DNA from: Ophioceras dolichostomum
Lineage: Eukaryota > Ascomycota > Sordariomycetes > Magnaporthales > Ophioceraceae
Assembly (NCBI GenBank): GCA_003049485.1
Contig: PYST01000033.1
Coordinates: 124,001-188,000 of the forward strand
Direction of reading: 5' to 3'
DNA length: 64,000 nt
Made by a program: the position numbers and the translations under genes. The notes under the pieces are model-generated. The model saw nothing but the letters and a program-made list of their open reading frames with translations, was not told the DNA's origin and did not search any database. Of this stretch, positions 1 through 9,374 are shown one piece after another (the stretch's first letter is position 1; every line of letters starts with the position of its first letter).

Positions 1-1116
1 GACAAGAGCAAATGCCATAAGGAGCTCAGAAGCGAATACAGCCCTTGGTTCTCTACCGAGGAGTACAGCGCGGCCTTGAGGCCCGCGCTCGACCTCGTCA
101 ACTACCTGCACCCCTCCCCGGCCCGCCAGTATGCCGTGTGGCAGCTGGCTGCGATGCGAGGCCTCTGCAACGGCCAGACCCCGCCGCCGGCCCCTAGCCT
201 CCAATACACCTCCCCGAACATCCCTCTCCTCCACTCTGTCCCCCCTGCGCAGCTGCCACAGGAGCAGCTGCAGCAGCAACAGATTCTCCTCGCCCCGTTG
301 CAGCTGCCACAGCAGCAGCTGCAACGACTGCAGATGCAACAACAGCAACTGCAGCTACTGCAGCTGCAGCTGCAGCTCATCCTCTCCCCCGCGCAGCTGG
401 CACAGGAGCAGCAGCAGCCGCCCGTGCTCGCGGCCCACCACGCCCCCAACGACCCACAGCCGGCCCCGTCGACAGTGGCGGCGGCGGCCCCAACCAGCCC
501 CTCCTCCCAGTCTTCGCTCGCATGCATCGACCCGGGGTTGGTGGCAGAATGGTCGGCAGCCCGGGGGGTTGTCATCGACCAGCCGCCGCCTCCAGCCGCC
601 GATGCGCCGCAGCCCACGGTGCCGACGCAGCAGCCGGTGGTGATGCCGCAGCCGGTGATGGTGGAGCAGCAGCCGGCGATGCAGCAGCCGGTGGCGCAGC
701 TCTCGATGGCCCTCGGCGACCTGGCTGCCCAGCAGCCGGTCCCATCGGCGGTTCCCACGGCGGCCCCATCAGAGGCCCCATCAGTACCGGCAGAACCGGC
801 AGTCCAGAGTGACGCCGCCTACCCGGACACTCCCGCCGATCCGCGGCCGCCCACCTATCGGGACGACCCTCTGCTCTATCCCGCGGAGCCTTCCCCCTAT
901 GAGGAACCTCTCCAGGGGATTTTCCTCCTTCCGGAGGAGCACACCTATTGGGACTCTCCCAACGATCCCGACCCTCCCGTCGATCCGGCGGAGCCGGGCT
1001 CACCAGCGGAGGGCAGCCTCTTCAACGGGCCACTGCCCGGCGACGACGGGGTGGACTCGGCGGACGCTCTTAGCGACGAGCAAGTTTACCGGATTCTCCA
1101 AGCAGCACTCGGGTAG
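1..1116 (+). CDS. Gln/Pro-rich low-complexity protein, C-terminal part (gene continues off the left edge)
   Basis: The frame is open from base 1 (gac aag agc) with no ATG near the left edge, so this is the last 371 codons of a gene that begins outside the window; it stops with TAG at 1114-1116. The first 55 visible residues look ordered (CHKELRSEYSPWFSTEEY and on). A Gln/Leu-rich block follows at about residues 80-140, coded by CAG/CAA and CTG runs, then Pro/Ala/Gln-rich sequence with repeated QQPV units, then an acidic Pro-rich tail ending DEQVYRILQAALG. Such tracts are common in fungal transcription or RNA-associated proteins, but I recognise no domain and assign no function. A 218-codon Cys-rich frame on the opposite strand is a shadow of the CAG repeats. 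Confidence 0.6.
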   Translation, partial: DKSKCHKELRSEYSPWFSTEEYSAALRPALDLVNYLHPSPARQYAVWQLAAMRGLCNGQTPPPAPSLQYTSPNIPLLHSVPPAQLPQEQLQQQQILLAPLQLPQQQLQRLQMQQQQLQLLQLQLQLILSPAQLAQEQQQPPVLAAHHAPNDPQPAPSTVAAAAPTSPSSQSSLACIDPGLVAEWSAARGVVIDQPPPPAADAPQPTVPTQQPVVMPQPVMVEQQPAMQQPVAQLSMALGDLAAQQPVPSAVPTAAPSEAPSVPAEPAVQSDAAYPDTPADPRPPTYRDDPLLYPAEPSPYEEPLQGIFLLPEEHTYWDSPNDPDPPVDPAEPGSPAEGSLFNGPLPGDDGVDSADALSDEQVYRILQAALG

Positions 1117-1230
1117 ATGAAGGAAGGGAAGGAGGTTCGGGAATCGAATTCGTGAGAGGCGGCGGTCTTTGGTGCTTTTTCTTTTTGCTTCCTTGTTCGT
1201 TTTGTTTCTTTCTCTGCTTGTTTCCTTCTG

Positions 1231-1288
1231 TCTTTCTGTCTTTCTGTCTTTCTGTCTTTCTGTCTTTCTGTCTTTCTGTCTTTCTGTC
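1231..1288. repeat. Microsatellite, 8-bp unit TCTTTCTG, about 7 copies
   Basis: The unit TCTTTCTG repeats about seven times with almost no divergence, starting 115 bases after the stop codon of the Gln-rich gene, and so probably in its 3' untranslated region. Confidence 0.9.
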
Positions 1289-1312
1289 GTTCTAGTATTC
1301 TGGCGTTATAGA

Positions 1313-1376
1313 GTTCCAGCGTTCCAGCGTTCCAGCGTTCAAGCGTTCCAGCGTTCCAGCATTCTAGCGCTCTAGC
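1313..1376. repeat. Tandem array, 8-bp unit GTTCCAGC, about 8 copies
   Basis: Six GTTCCAGC units (one reads GTTCAAGC) are followed by two decayed units, ATTCTAGC and GCTCTAGC. The array has the same 8-bp period as the neighbouring TCTTTCTG array but a different unit. Confidence 0.85.
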
Positions 1377-2385
1377 CTTTTCCTTCTTCCTGTTTTCACG
1401 TTCTTCATTCTTAGTTCTTCATGTTCGAAGCGTCTGTTCGGTTTCTTGCTACGGTCGTGCTTATGGTGACCTCTTGGATCATCAGTGTTATGGAAAAGGG
1501 GGCAACTGCACGTATTGGAAGGACAGAACAACAAAAAAAAAGAAAGAAAAAAAAGAGGAGAGATGGAAAAATAACCAAAAACAATGCTTGTATTTATCGT
1601 CCATGCGATGCCTGGGCAAGCGGTTTGTTAGGTACCTGTACTTAGTTCAAAAGATGCAATTATTCCCATTTGCATTTTCTACCTCTTGCTCGCTTCAACT
1701 ACCCACAATTTCTCCATGTGCCCCAGCTAAGCTACCTCTTCTTACCCATTCATACAGATGCCGTACATACATCGCGGGTTTGTAAAGACGATTGATGCTA
1801 GACCACCATATTGAGTCTGACGCTGAGAGCACCTCTCGCACGTCCGGATGACCCTCCACCTCAAGACCGTTTCGTACGCCTCCCCTGAATATACCTGACA
1901 TGAAGAGTAAGGAGGTGAAAATACAAGACTCCAAATCCAGTTCCACCACGGGTCGTAAAATATAAACCTTAGCTAGGAAAAAGAGAGACACACTCTGGTA
2001 GACGACTGCACTCGCACTGCCTTCGGCTTTGGAGACTCCCTCGCCAAAGGTTTGTGTCGTCTCGATAAGGATCGAGGCTTGAGCTAACCAAGGCCGCATG
2101 CAACGGCCCGGCCCGACCCCGAACCAATCTACCACCGGCGGGCCGCCCGGGGAGGAATAATGTCGATGCTCACGGTCCAGTCCGTCCGCCGCAGCGACTT
2201 CTTCACCATCCATCCATCAATGTTAACCTGTCATGACGCCACAGTGCACGCCATGCCGGGAAGCAGGCGAGCGAAGCAAGTTAGTTGTCCGGACTCATCA
2301 AACCCTAACCCAGCTGCCGCCGACAAACCTAACTTTATTCCTCAACTTGAATTCACCCCGGCCCCTTCCCTCCGCCGTCTACCTA

Positions 2386-3801
2386 CTAACCACGTCGGTA
2401 CCCACTCCCACCTCCTCCACCCGCCGCCCGCCTATTCTTGCGCTTCTCATCCTGGTACGCAAAGTCGTTCGTCGCAATCCCGCAGCCGCTCAGGCTGCTC
2501 GACAGCTCGGGGATGGGGTGGTGGTAGGTCTTGGTGCCCAGGTCGCTCGACGCGCCGCCGACCTCGCTCTCGGTCCACGACCCAGGCACACGCGTCTCGC
2601 GGTCGTCGTCCCCGCGGTTGCCACCACATTCCTCGATACGGCGCAGGAGCGGGCCGCGGCGCGAGTCGTCGGCGCGCTGGAAGCTGAAGTCTCGACGCGG
2701 GCTGCCGGTGCTGCTGACGCCGCTACCGCTACCGCCACCCGCGGCAGAGGACGATGACGACATGGCGGAGCGGCCCTTCTCCTGCAGCCGGCGCGCCTCG
2801 GCGCGGATGCGCTCGGCCTCACGCTCGGCGTTGCGGTCGGCCGTAGAGTAAACCTTGCGGATGCCCTGGTTGTTGGTCGTCGTCGTCGTCGTCTTCTTGG
2901 TCGGCGTGCTGGTCGGCGTGCGCTGGCGTCCCGCGAGGAGCTCGGACGTGACGGTGCTCTCAGCCTCAGTCGTGGGACCAGCGCTGCTGGCGGAAGGGTT
3001 CGTGGACCCGTCCCAGGTGCTGGCCTCGGACTCCTTGTTGATGCCGCCGACGCGCGCGGCCCGCTCGTGGCGGTAGCTGCGCAGGTGCTCCTTGGCCTCG
3101 GCCTCGGCCTCCTCGTCGACGACCATCTCGCCGTCCTTGACGTGGCGCTTGCTGCTCTTCTTTTTGGACGCCGCCGCCGCCTCCTTCTCGGCCTTCTCGT
3201 TGGCCTTCGCCTGCGCCTTCTCCTCGCGGCGCCGCTCCCGGTCGCGGTCGCGCGCCTCCTTCTTCAGCCGGCGCTTCTCGCGCGCGCCGATGTCCGAAAC
3301 TCCGGCCGTGATGCCCGTCATGTACGTCGAGTCCGTGACCGTGGTGCGGCGGTCGTCTTCGTCCTGCTGGTTGGTGCTGCCGGACACGGTAGTCGTGCGG
3401 TCGTCGACGTCCTTGTAGATGCTGCCGCCGCCCAGGTTCGTCGAGGGCGTGGCGTTGGAGAGGATCGTGCCGTTGGGGCCCTTGCGGCGCAGGACTGTCG
3501 ACTTGTACTCCTCCCAGTCGCCCTCCTTGAAGTAGAACCCGCCGTTCTTGGCCCAGAAGAAGAACCAGATGCCCGTGACGACGAAGGCGACGCCGATCAG
3601 GCCGAAGAGGACGAAGAGCCCGACGTTGTTGATGTTGTGCGGGTCGATGGTTCCCGCGCCTGGGTGGTAGTTGTCGCCACTTCGCGGCACCAAGTCCCGG
3701 CCGGCGAGCACTTCCCGCGCTGCGATCGGCCCGAGAGCCGAAGCGTCCACCGGCACGGGAGCGGCGTTGGCGAAGAACCCTCGGAGGATGGCGGGCGCCA
3801 T
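2386..3801 (-). CDS. Conserved fungal single-pass membrane protein
   Basis: This is an uninterrupted 471-aa frame from ATG (3801-3799) to TAG (2388-2386). Residues 60-84 (VGLFVLFGLIGVAFVVTGIW and following Phe/Trp residues) form one strong transmembrane helix with a short N-terminal arm. Directly after the helix comes FFFWAKNGGFYFKEGDWEEY and then STVLRRKGPNGT, a block I recognise as conserved in unnamed proteins of many Pezizomycotina. Residues of about 170-220 are a charged Lys/Arg/Glu/Ala stretch likely to form a coiled coil. The rest is disordered and rich in Ser, Thr and Gly, ending in GGGGGSGYRRG. No enzyme signature is visible and function is unknown. A 306-codon frame on the plus strand (3067-3987) is antisense shadow. 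Confidence 0.8.
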   Translation of the reverse strand: MAPAILRGFFANAAPVPVDASALGPIAAREVLAGRDLVPRSGDNYHPGAGTIDPHNINNVGLFVLFGLIGVAFVVTGIWFFFWAKNGGFYFKEGDWEEYKSTVLRRKGPNGTILSNATPSTNLGGGSIYKDVDDRTTTVSGSTNQQDEDDRRTTVTDSTYMTGITAGVSDIGAREKRRLKKEARDRDRERRREEKAQAKANEKAEKEAAAASKKKSSKRHVKDGEMVVDEEAEAEAKEHLRSYRHERAARVGGINKESEASTWDGSTNPSASSAGPTTEAESTVTSELLAGRQRTPTSTPTKKTTTTTTNNQGIRKVYSTADRNAEREAERIRAEARRLQEKGRSAMSSSSSAAGGGSGSGVSSTGSPRRDFSFQRADDSRRGPLLRRIEECGGNRGDDDRETRVPGSWTESEVGGASSDLGTKTYHHPIPELSSSLSGCGIATNDFAYQDEKRKNRRAAGGGGGSGYRRG

Positions 3802-6800
3802 CTTCGCGTGGCGGGTTGGATATGTGGTTTTGTTCCTCCTCTGAAGTGGAATGGGGTCGCTGTCTGGAACGTCACAGGCCGCCCTCGAGGCTGGGTGAGA
3901 TTGTTGGTCTCAAGGTTGTTGGAATGTGCGCGAGGTCGTTGTGCAGGCTTTCCGGTCGACGGCTGGAACAGAAAGCGGCCAACTTAGCTTCTTGTAGAGC
4001 TTCGAGCGCCGTTCGCTATGAAACAGTAGATTGGATTTGGATTGCTCAGACCGAAGAATGGTTATTGAGCCAAGGCACGAAGTCTAGACGTTGAATGGGA
4101 AAGTGAGATGGTCGTTTCTTGGACGAGGCTAGCACGGGCGGGCGATGTCAAGTGCTTTTGTTTCCATAGAAACGGTGTCAAAATTCCAGGGGCTGGGCGG
4201 AGGCGGGGGTGGTTGGAGGAATCACCAAATTTGGAGCGAGCCACGACAACACAGCACTGAATAAGGCTCAGGTCCAGTGGAAGTGCCTTTTCCTGCGGGA
4301 AGGCAAATGAGGGGTGTGTATAGTGGTACGAATCACATCTGCTATTTCCTGTTGATTGGCGAAATTCACACGAAGGACCATACACAGTTGCCTCGAAAGT
4401 GCAGAAAAGATGACGTCGACGGGAAAGTAAACAATGCCCCACCGAATTTTCAAAATGGCCCGGCAACGAAGTTCTCCAGCCAACGCGATGCCTCTGTGGA
4501 TCCGTCCTGGTGACGATTCCAAAAGATCGGTCGCACACCAGCCACATCCATCAGGTCGGGACCGAACGAATTGTGAATCACCTCCACCTCCACAAAATCG
4601 AAATGCACATTCCCGCGAACAGACTCCCGCCGCCCACATTCATCCAAGGGCCAGCAGGGGGTGAAACCTTGTGCCCTCCCTGACCGTTGCACCCCAGCCT
4701 ATCGCGATGCCGGTTTGGGGGAGTCCGCGTAGCAAAACTCAGGGGGAGAAAAAGGCCATCACGCACATCTTCTCATCACTCGCATCACACACACGCGATG
4801 CAGACCGGTCACGTATGCTGCCGTACGACATCGGCGCGTCGCTGCTGTCGATGAGAAGGTGCCAACGCATGTTGCTGCTCGCTCGCTTCAATACGCCTTC
4901 TCGCCTCCATTGCACGGAATGAACGAACGAACGAACGAATGGATGAATACGACTTGCCTATCTCTTACTTACACGGCCGAATATGTTTCATTTCAGTCTC
5001 GCATGAACAGAACTTGCCAATTGACTTTCACTGTCCGTATTGCACAGGTACAATACTCCGGACAAGGTAAACCTGATGATGGATGACCAAGAGCTGATGA
5101 GAAACAGCCCTCGACGGACGGAGCTCCACCGGACCACCCTCAAAATCCCCAGCTTCTGCGGGGATCCGAAGCGCGCGCTCCCACCCTCCCTTTCTTCCTT
5201 CCCCTGATAGGACCGCTGACCTCTCATAATCGTGATTTTGAGGTCTTCCACACATCCTATCTACCCTAGTCATTCGTGGATGCATTCTCAGAATAGCCAG
5301 CCCATCCAAGAGTCCGGACTCCGTCCAAGTCGCAGATGGATGGGATGGATGGATTGATGGATGTCACTGGAGAACATCCGTCCTCTCCCTCCCACATCCT
5401 TTCTCCTCGTGTCCACTGCGCGACCACGCAGATGCGACCCGAAGACGCTAGCGACCTTGATTCCATGCTATTGAAGTACGAAGCCCCGGTATAGGAATGC
5501 TTCTAGAAGACTGGCCAGTCGCCATCGTCCGGCTCCCCAGGAAGCGCTCGCTCTCTCCTCCCTCATCAATGCGAGGGCCGATCTGATGCGAGCCGAAGGG
5601 TGATCGACCTGTGACAGAAGCCCCTATTAACACACAGCTGCATGCCAACACTCTTTGATCTCGTATAGATAGGCACCCATGTAAGAGACTGTTTCCTTAC
5701 CTATGTAGGTAGATAAGTGATTCCATGAACGATAACGACCTTCTCTCACTCGGAGAATGCCCCAGACAGAATGGGATCTACAGCGACATGGTGCTCCTTT
5801 GGCGCTGGTCCCCTTCGCGTGCATGAACCGGATCAGATCGCCAGGCGGGGACATGTGTTTCAGCGTTGGGAAAGTCCCTTGGACCCCTGGCTTGTGTGGT
5901 CCCGAAAAGGGTTATTCGGAGGATGGATCGCCAGCGAATAGTTTTTGTCGACAGGGGGGGAGGGGCGTGTGAGTATCAGAGAGACTTGAGTCTGGTGGTG
6001 ATGGAATATATGTGGTAGATTTCAGCGTACACTATCCAATAAGGCTATATCTCCCTAGTATGATACATAGGTAGACGCAAGATTCCTTCGTCCCAAGGCT
6101 CTCCCTCTGATGCCTCTTCCCCAAGAGCACCCCCGATATATCAATACACTATCGTCTGGAGCAGCAGTGAAACTGTCCGCAAACGAGTAAGTGAATCAAA
6201 TGGGTGGGTGGGTAGGTAGGTTGGTGGTAAGCGAGGAGCAATGAGGGAGGTAGAGAGGGTCCTGAGAGAGAGACTGAGAGACGAAGTCCATCGGCCAGCG
6301 AACAATCTTGCGCCACGTGCCAAGGTTCACCACAGGTTCAGCTCCGCTCCGTCCAGGGATGCCCTCAGAAGAGGGCTCCGTGGAGAAAGGAACGGGCTCC
6401 GGTGGAGGAAACATGGCCGGCCAGGGGAGAGAGTAGGGTACGAGGGATATGCCCAGTAGACGCAGTGGTATCAGAAAGCTGAACCAAGAAACAAGAAAAG
6501 GGGGGAAACGACAAGGTGGAGAAGAAACGGAGATGAGTGTAAGTGTTAAACCCAAATCACTGTTCCCGCCATCCACCATCGCCATCGCCGCCGCCGCCGC
6601 CGCTATGCAAATGCGAGAGAAAGCAAGCTTTCCAAACATGTGGTTTCTGTGATGTACAGGAATGAAAAGGCAAGGGGTATCTCACATTATTCGCAAAGAT
6701 GCGGCCGGAAAAGGTTCCAAGAGAACGAAGAAAGAGAGAAAGAGCAAAGCAAATAGTCAAAGGCAACGCATGATATGGAATGGGCTGGTTCGCACATACT

Positions 6801-7478
6801 GACTGATGATGAAAGATGAAAAGCAAGAAGAGGTATTTCCTTTCTGTTGAAAACAAATTATTGTGGCACTGTAAAAATATCCTCCATAGCACATTCTGAG
6901 TAGCCCAAGAAGAGCGCGTGGAATGAATACAAAGAACAGTCCTCGAAAATAAAAAATAGGATATGAGGATGATGAAAGCCGTAAAGCACAGATCAATCAA
7001 TCGCTGATCCCGCCCAATTCGCTTTGCTTTTCCAACCTCGATGAGAAGAAACAATATTTTTTTCTGCTCCTGCTTTTCATTGCTTTTTGGTTGTCGACAA
7101 GGAGAGAAGTAGTACAAGGAATATAGCGAGATTAGAATATCAAAAAAAGGTGCTCTCCTCCTCTGGGGAGGGAGGGGTGGTTTGGAAACAAGAAGAAGAA
7201 AAAAGGAGTGAAGGGGTGGAAAATAGAAGACATCGCTCGCTGTTGGAATAGGAAGAAAATGTGCAGAAAATATCGACAGAAAAATGAGGGGGAAAAGTCA
7301 TCATATATCATCATACTGGTCATAAAAAAAGTGGTTCGCCTCCGAAATACCTCACTTCCCCAGCATCATCGTCATCCCTCGTTCTTCTTCGTCAAATTCG
7401 TGGCTGCCCGTCTCTCTCTCTTTATCGTCTCTCCTCTCCCCTCCTCTGTTCTCTGTCCTCTCTGTCCTCTCCCCCTCC
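3802..7478. other. Long non-coding stretch (3.7 kb)
   Basis: This holds the 5' flank of the membrane-protein gene and the 3' flank of the Pro-rich gene. I found no frame with protein-like composition and no tRNA-type B box. Short simple repeats occur: GAAC x4 at 4921-4936, a GGAT-type run near 5337-5362, and GGTGGGTGGGTAGGTAGG at about 6205-6222. Several purine-rich tracts lie between 6450 and 7300. A non-coding transcript cannot be judged from sequence alone. Confidence 0.5.
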
Positions 7479-9374
7479 TCAAATCATATTGCGGTGGTAC
7501 ACACTAGAGTAAGGATGCGGCGGAGCGAAGTAGCCCCCTGCGCGGTCCAGCACGAGCGCGGCCGGGTCGACGGGGTAGTCGGTGATGAACGGGGGAGGGG
7601 GGCCACCACCCCCCATCATCCCCGCCGTCGTCCTGGGCCCGTACGTCGAGTTCGACCGCTGCCTCATCCCCGTGAACCGCTCGCGCCTGGCACGCCGCTC
7701 GTCATCGTCGATGTAGCTGGACTGGTCGCTGCTCCCGCCCCCGACGAGCCCGCGGATTGTCCCCGCGGATGTGACGGCGGCCGCGGCGGCTGCTGATACC
7801 AGAGGGACGCCGTTGCGCATGACGTGTATCTCGGCGCCCTCGGAGCTGACGTTGATGTCCGCCCCCGCCACCTTCACGTTGGCGGCGCCCTTCACGCGGA
7901 TGGTGACGTCGTCGTCGACGATGGGGATGGAGGACCGCGTGGTGCGCGTCGTGGCCGACTGCTTGAAGTCGCTCTCATCACGGGACGCCGAGCTGCGTGT
8001 CGACTGGCTGCTGCCGCCGTGGTGACGGGTGCGCGTCGCCCTGCGCACGTTCTCGGCCGTCAGCGGCGTGTGGCTGTTGTTGTCGCCCCCACCCGCCGTG
8101 TCCTGGTAGTCCCGGGCGGCCTGCATCTTGTCCTCGTAGCCGTAGTACGAGTGGCGCCGGTGGTTGTGGGCCGCCGCCGCCCCCGCCGCTACGTCGGTGC
8201 GGTAGAGCGCGGCGTTGTCGTTGAGCGCTATCGTGGCCGCGCCGACGCTTGGGCGACGGGTGCGAGGAGGGGGGTCGTACACCATTATCGGGGAGGTGTC
8301 GGCCGGGACGTAGTAAGGGCTGATGGGGTCGGGCGTAAAGGGGTTCTCGTCGTACACTCGTGACCCTCGACGTTCCGCTCGAACCGTCTGGGGAGGCGGT
8401 GGCGGCGGGGCGGCCGGGGGAGCGAAGGGCCCAGGGCGGAGAGGAATCTCGCGACGGCCTCCGGTCGGCACCGCTGAGCTTGGCCGCTGGGGCGGCTGCG
8501 GTGGGGGTTCGCGACGTGGTGGCGGCGGGGGCATTCGATCCCTGGACTGCTCCCGCTTTCGCTGGGATGGCCGGCGGCTGACGTGGCGGTCCTCTGGCCG
8601 CTCATACTCTTCGTAACGGTGAGGGCGTTGTGCCATTGCTGATAATGGTCGCTCTGGCCGCTCCATGCCTCTCTCGAAGCGGTTCGCTAGTGGCATCACG
8701 AACATTCCCGCCTGCCTCGGCGGCGGCGGCGGCGGCATCGCAGATTGCACCTGTGGTGGTGGTGGTGGGGCCTGCATCCACCCCTGTGGTGGAGGAAAGA
8801 CCTGCGTCGCCGGGGGGTAGAGGGAGCTGAACCTCGCATTCGCCAGCGGTGGCCTCGAGTTGTGAGGTGTGTAGTAGCTGGAATGGCGACGACTTGGGTC
8901 GTCGGTGCGGGCGCGAGGCCGTGACGATTGGTGCGGCATGATTAGGGGCGCGCCGCCACGATCTGTCTCTCTACCGTAGTTGGCTGGGTCGTTGGCCGGC
9001 CGCCAGCTGGAGCTATGCGTGTGGACTGTGGGCGACGTTCTGGATTGTCTCGAGAGTGGCGGCTTGGGACTAGGATCCACGGTTACCTTCTTGGGAGACA
9101 GCCGGGCAACCTCCTTGGATGATGACTTGCGGCGCGAGCCCTTCGGGTGAGCAGTCGAGCCGCCGTCTGATGAAATAGAGCCCTCGTCGGTGAGGGGCCC
9201 AGGAGGGCTGACAGAGCCGGGTCTCCGGGACCTGCTCGTGTTGGGCGAGTGCCCCCTTGACTTGGTGGGACTTGACGGCGCGATCGATGCGGTGACCTTG
9301 GGAGCATCCTCTCGAGCGTTGTCGTCCTCGTCTGCCTCCTGCATGTACGCCGCCCTGCCAGATGGCTCCGACAT
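7479..9374 (-). CDS. Disordered Pro/Ser/Arg-rich protein with a short beta-type conserved segment
   Basis: This is a single 631-aa frame, ATG at 9374-9372 in good context (A at -3, with an in-frame TAG 30 bases upstream), ending TGA at 7481-7479. The first 450 residues are disordered: Ser/Pro-rich, then poly-Pro tracts, and many Arg pairs typical of phosphorylation sites. The segment HSSYYTPHNSRPPLANARFS (about residues 165-185) reads like a motif conserved in fungal orthologues. At about residues 480-530 a region of alternating hydrophobic residues (VTIRVKGAANVKVAGADI, then GAEIHV) is the only part likely to fold, perhaps as a small beta sheet. The C-terminus is Gly/Pro-rich. No catalytic motif is present. 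I do not know the function; a scaffold or regulatory role is a guess. Confidence 0.75.
   Translation of the reverse strand: MSEPSGRAAYMQEADEDDNAREDAPKVTASIAPSSPTKSRGHSPNTSRSRRPGSVSPPGPLTDEGSISSDGGSTAHPKGSRRKSSSKEVARLSPKKVTVDPSPKPPLSRQSRTSPTVHTHSSSWRPANDPANYGRETDRGGAPLIMPHQSSRPRARTDDPSRRHSSYYTPHNSRPPLANARFSSLYPPATQVFPPPQGWMQAPPPPPQVQSAMPPPPPPRQAGMFVMPLANRFERGMERPERPLSAMAQRPHRYEEYERPEDRHVSRRPSQRKREQSRDRMPPPPPRREPPPQPPQRPSSAVPTGGRREIPLRPGPFAPPAAPPPPPPQTVRAERRGSRVYDENPFTPDPISPYYVPADTSPIMVYDPPPRTRRPSVGAATIALNDNAALYRTDVAAGAAAAHNHRRHSYYGYEDKMQAARDYQDTAGGGDNNSHTPLTAENVRRATRTRHHGGSSQSTRSSASRDESDFKQSATTRTTRSSIPIVDDDVTIRVKGAANVKVAGADINVSSEGAEIHVMRNGVPLVSAAAAAAVTSAGTIRGLVGGGSSDQSSYIDDDERRARRERFTGMRQRSNSTYGPRTTAGMMGGGGPPPPFITDYPVDPAALVLDRAGGYFAPPHPYSSVYHRNMI

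Larger units (their letters stand above)
1117..2385. other. Intergenic region between convergent genes, with two 8-bp repeat arrays
   Basis: This is the shared 3' flank of the Gln-rich gene and the membrane-protein gene. It holds two simple arrays at 1231-1376 and T-rich sequence that would suit 3' untranslated regions. No frame here has protein-like composition. Confidence 0.5.

Noticed and set aside
102..758. 218-codon Cys-rich frame on the minus strand
   Set aside because: It is the antisense of the CAG/CTG-rich Gln tract; its cysteines are an artefact of that repeat.
3067..3987. 306-codon plus-strand frame opposite the membrane-protein gene
   Set aside because: It overlaps the real gene in antisense and runs into its promoter, with Val/Leu/Arg bias typical of reversed GC-rich coding DNA.
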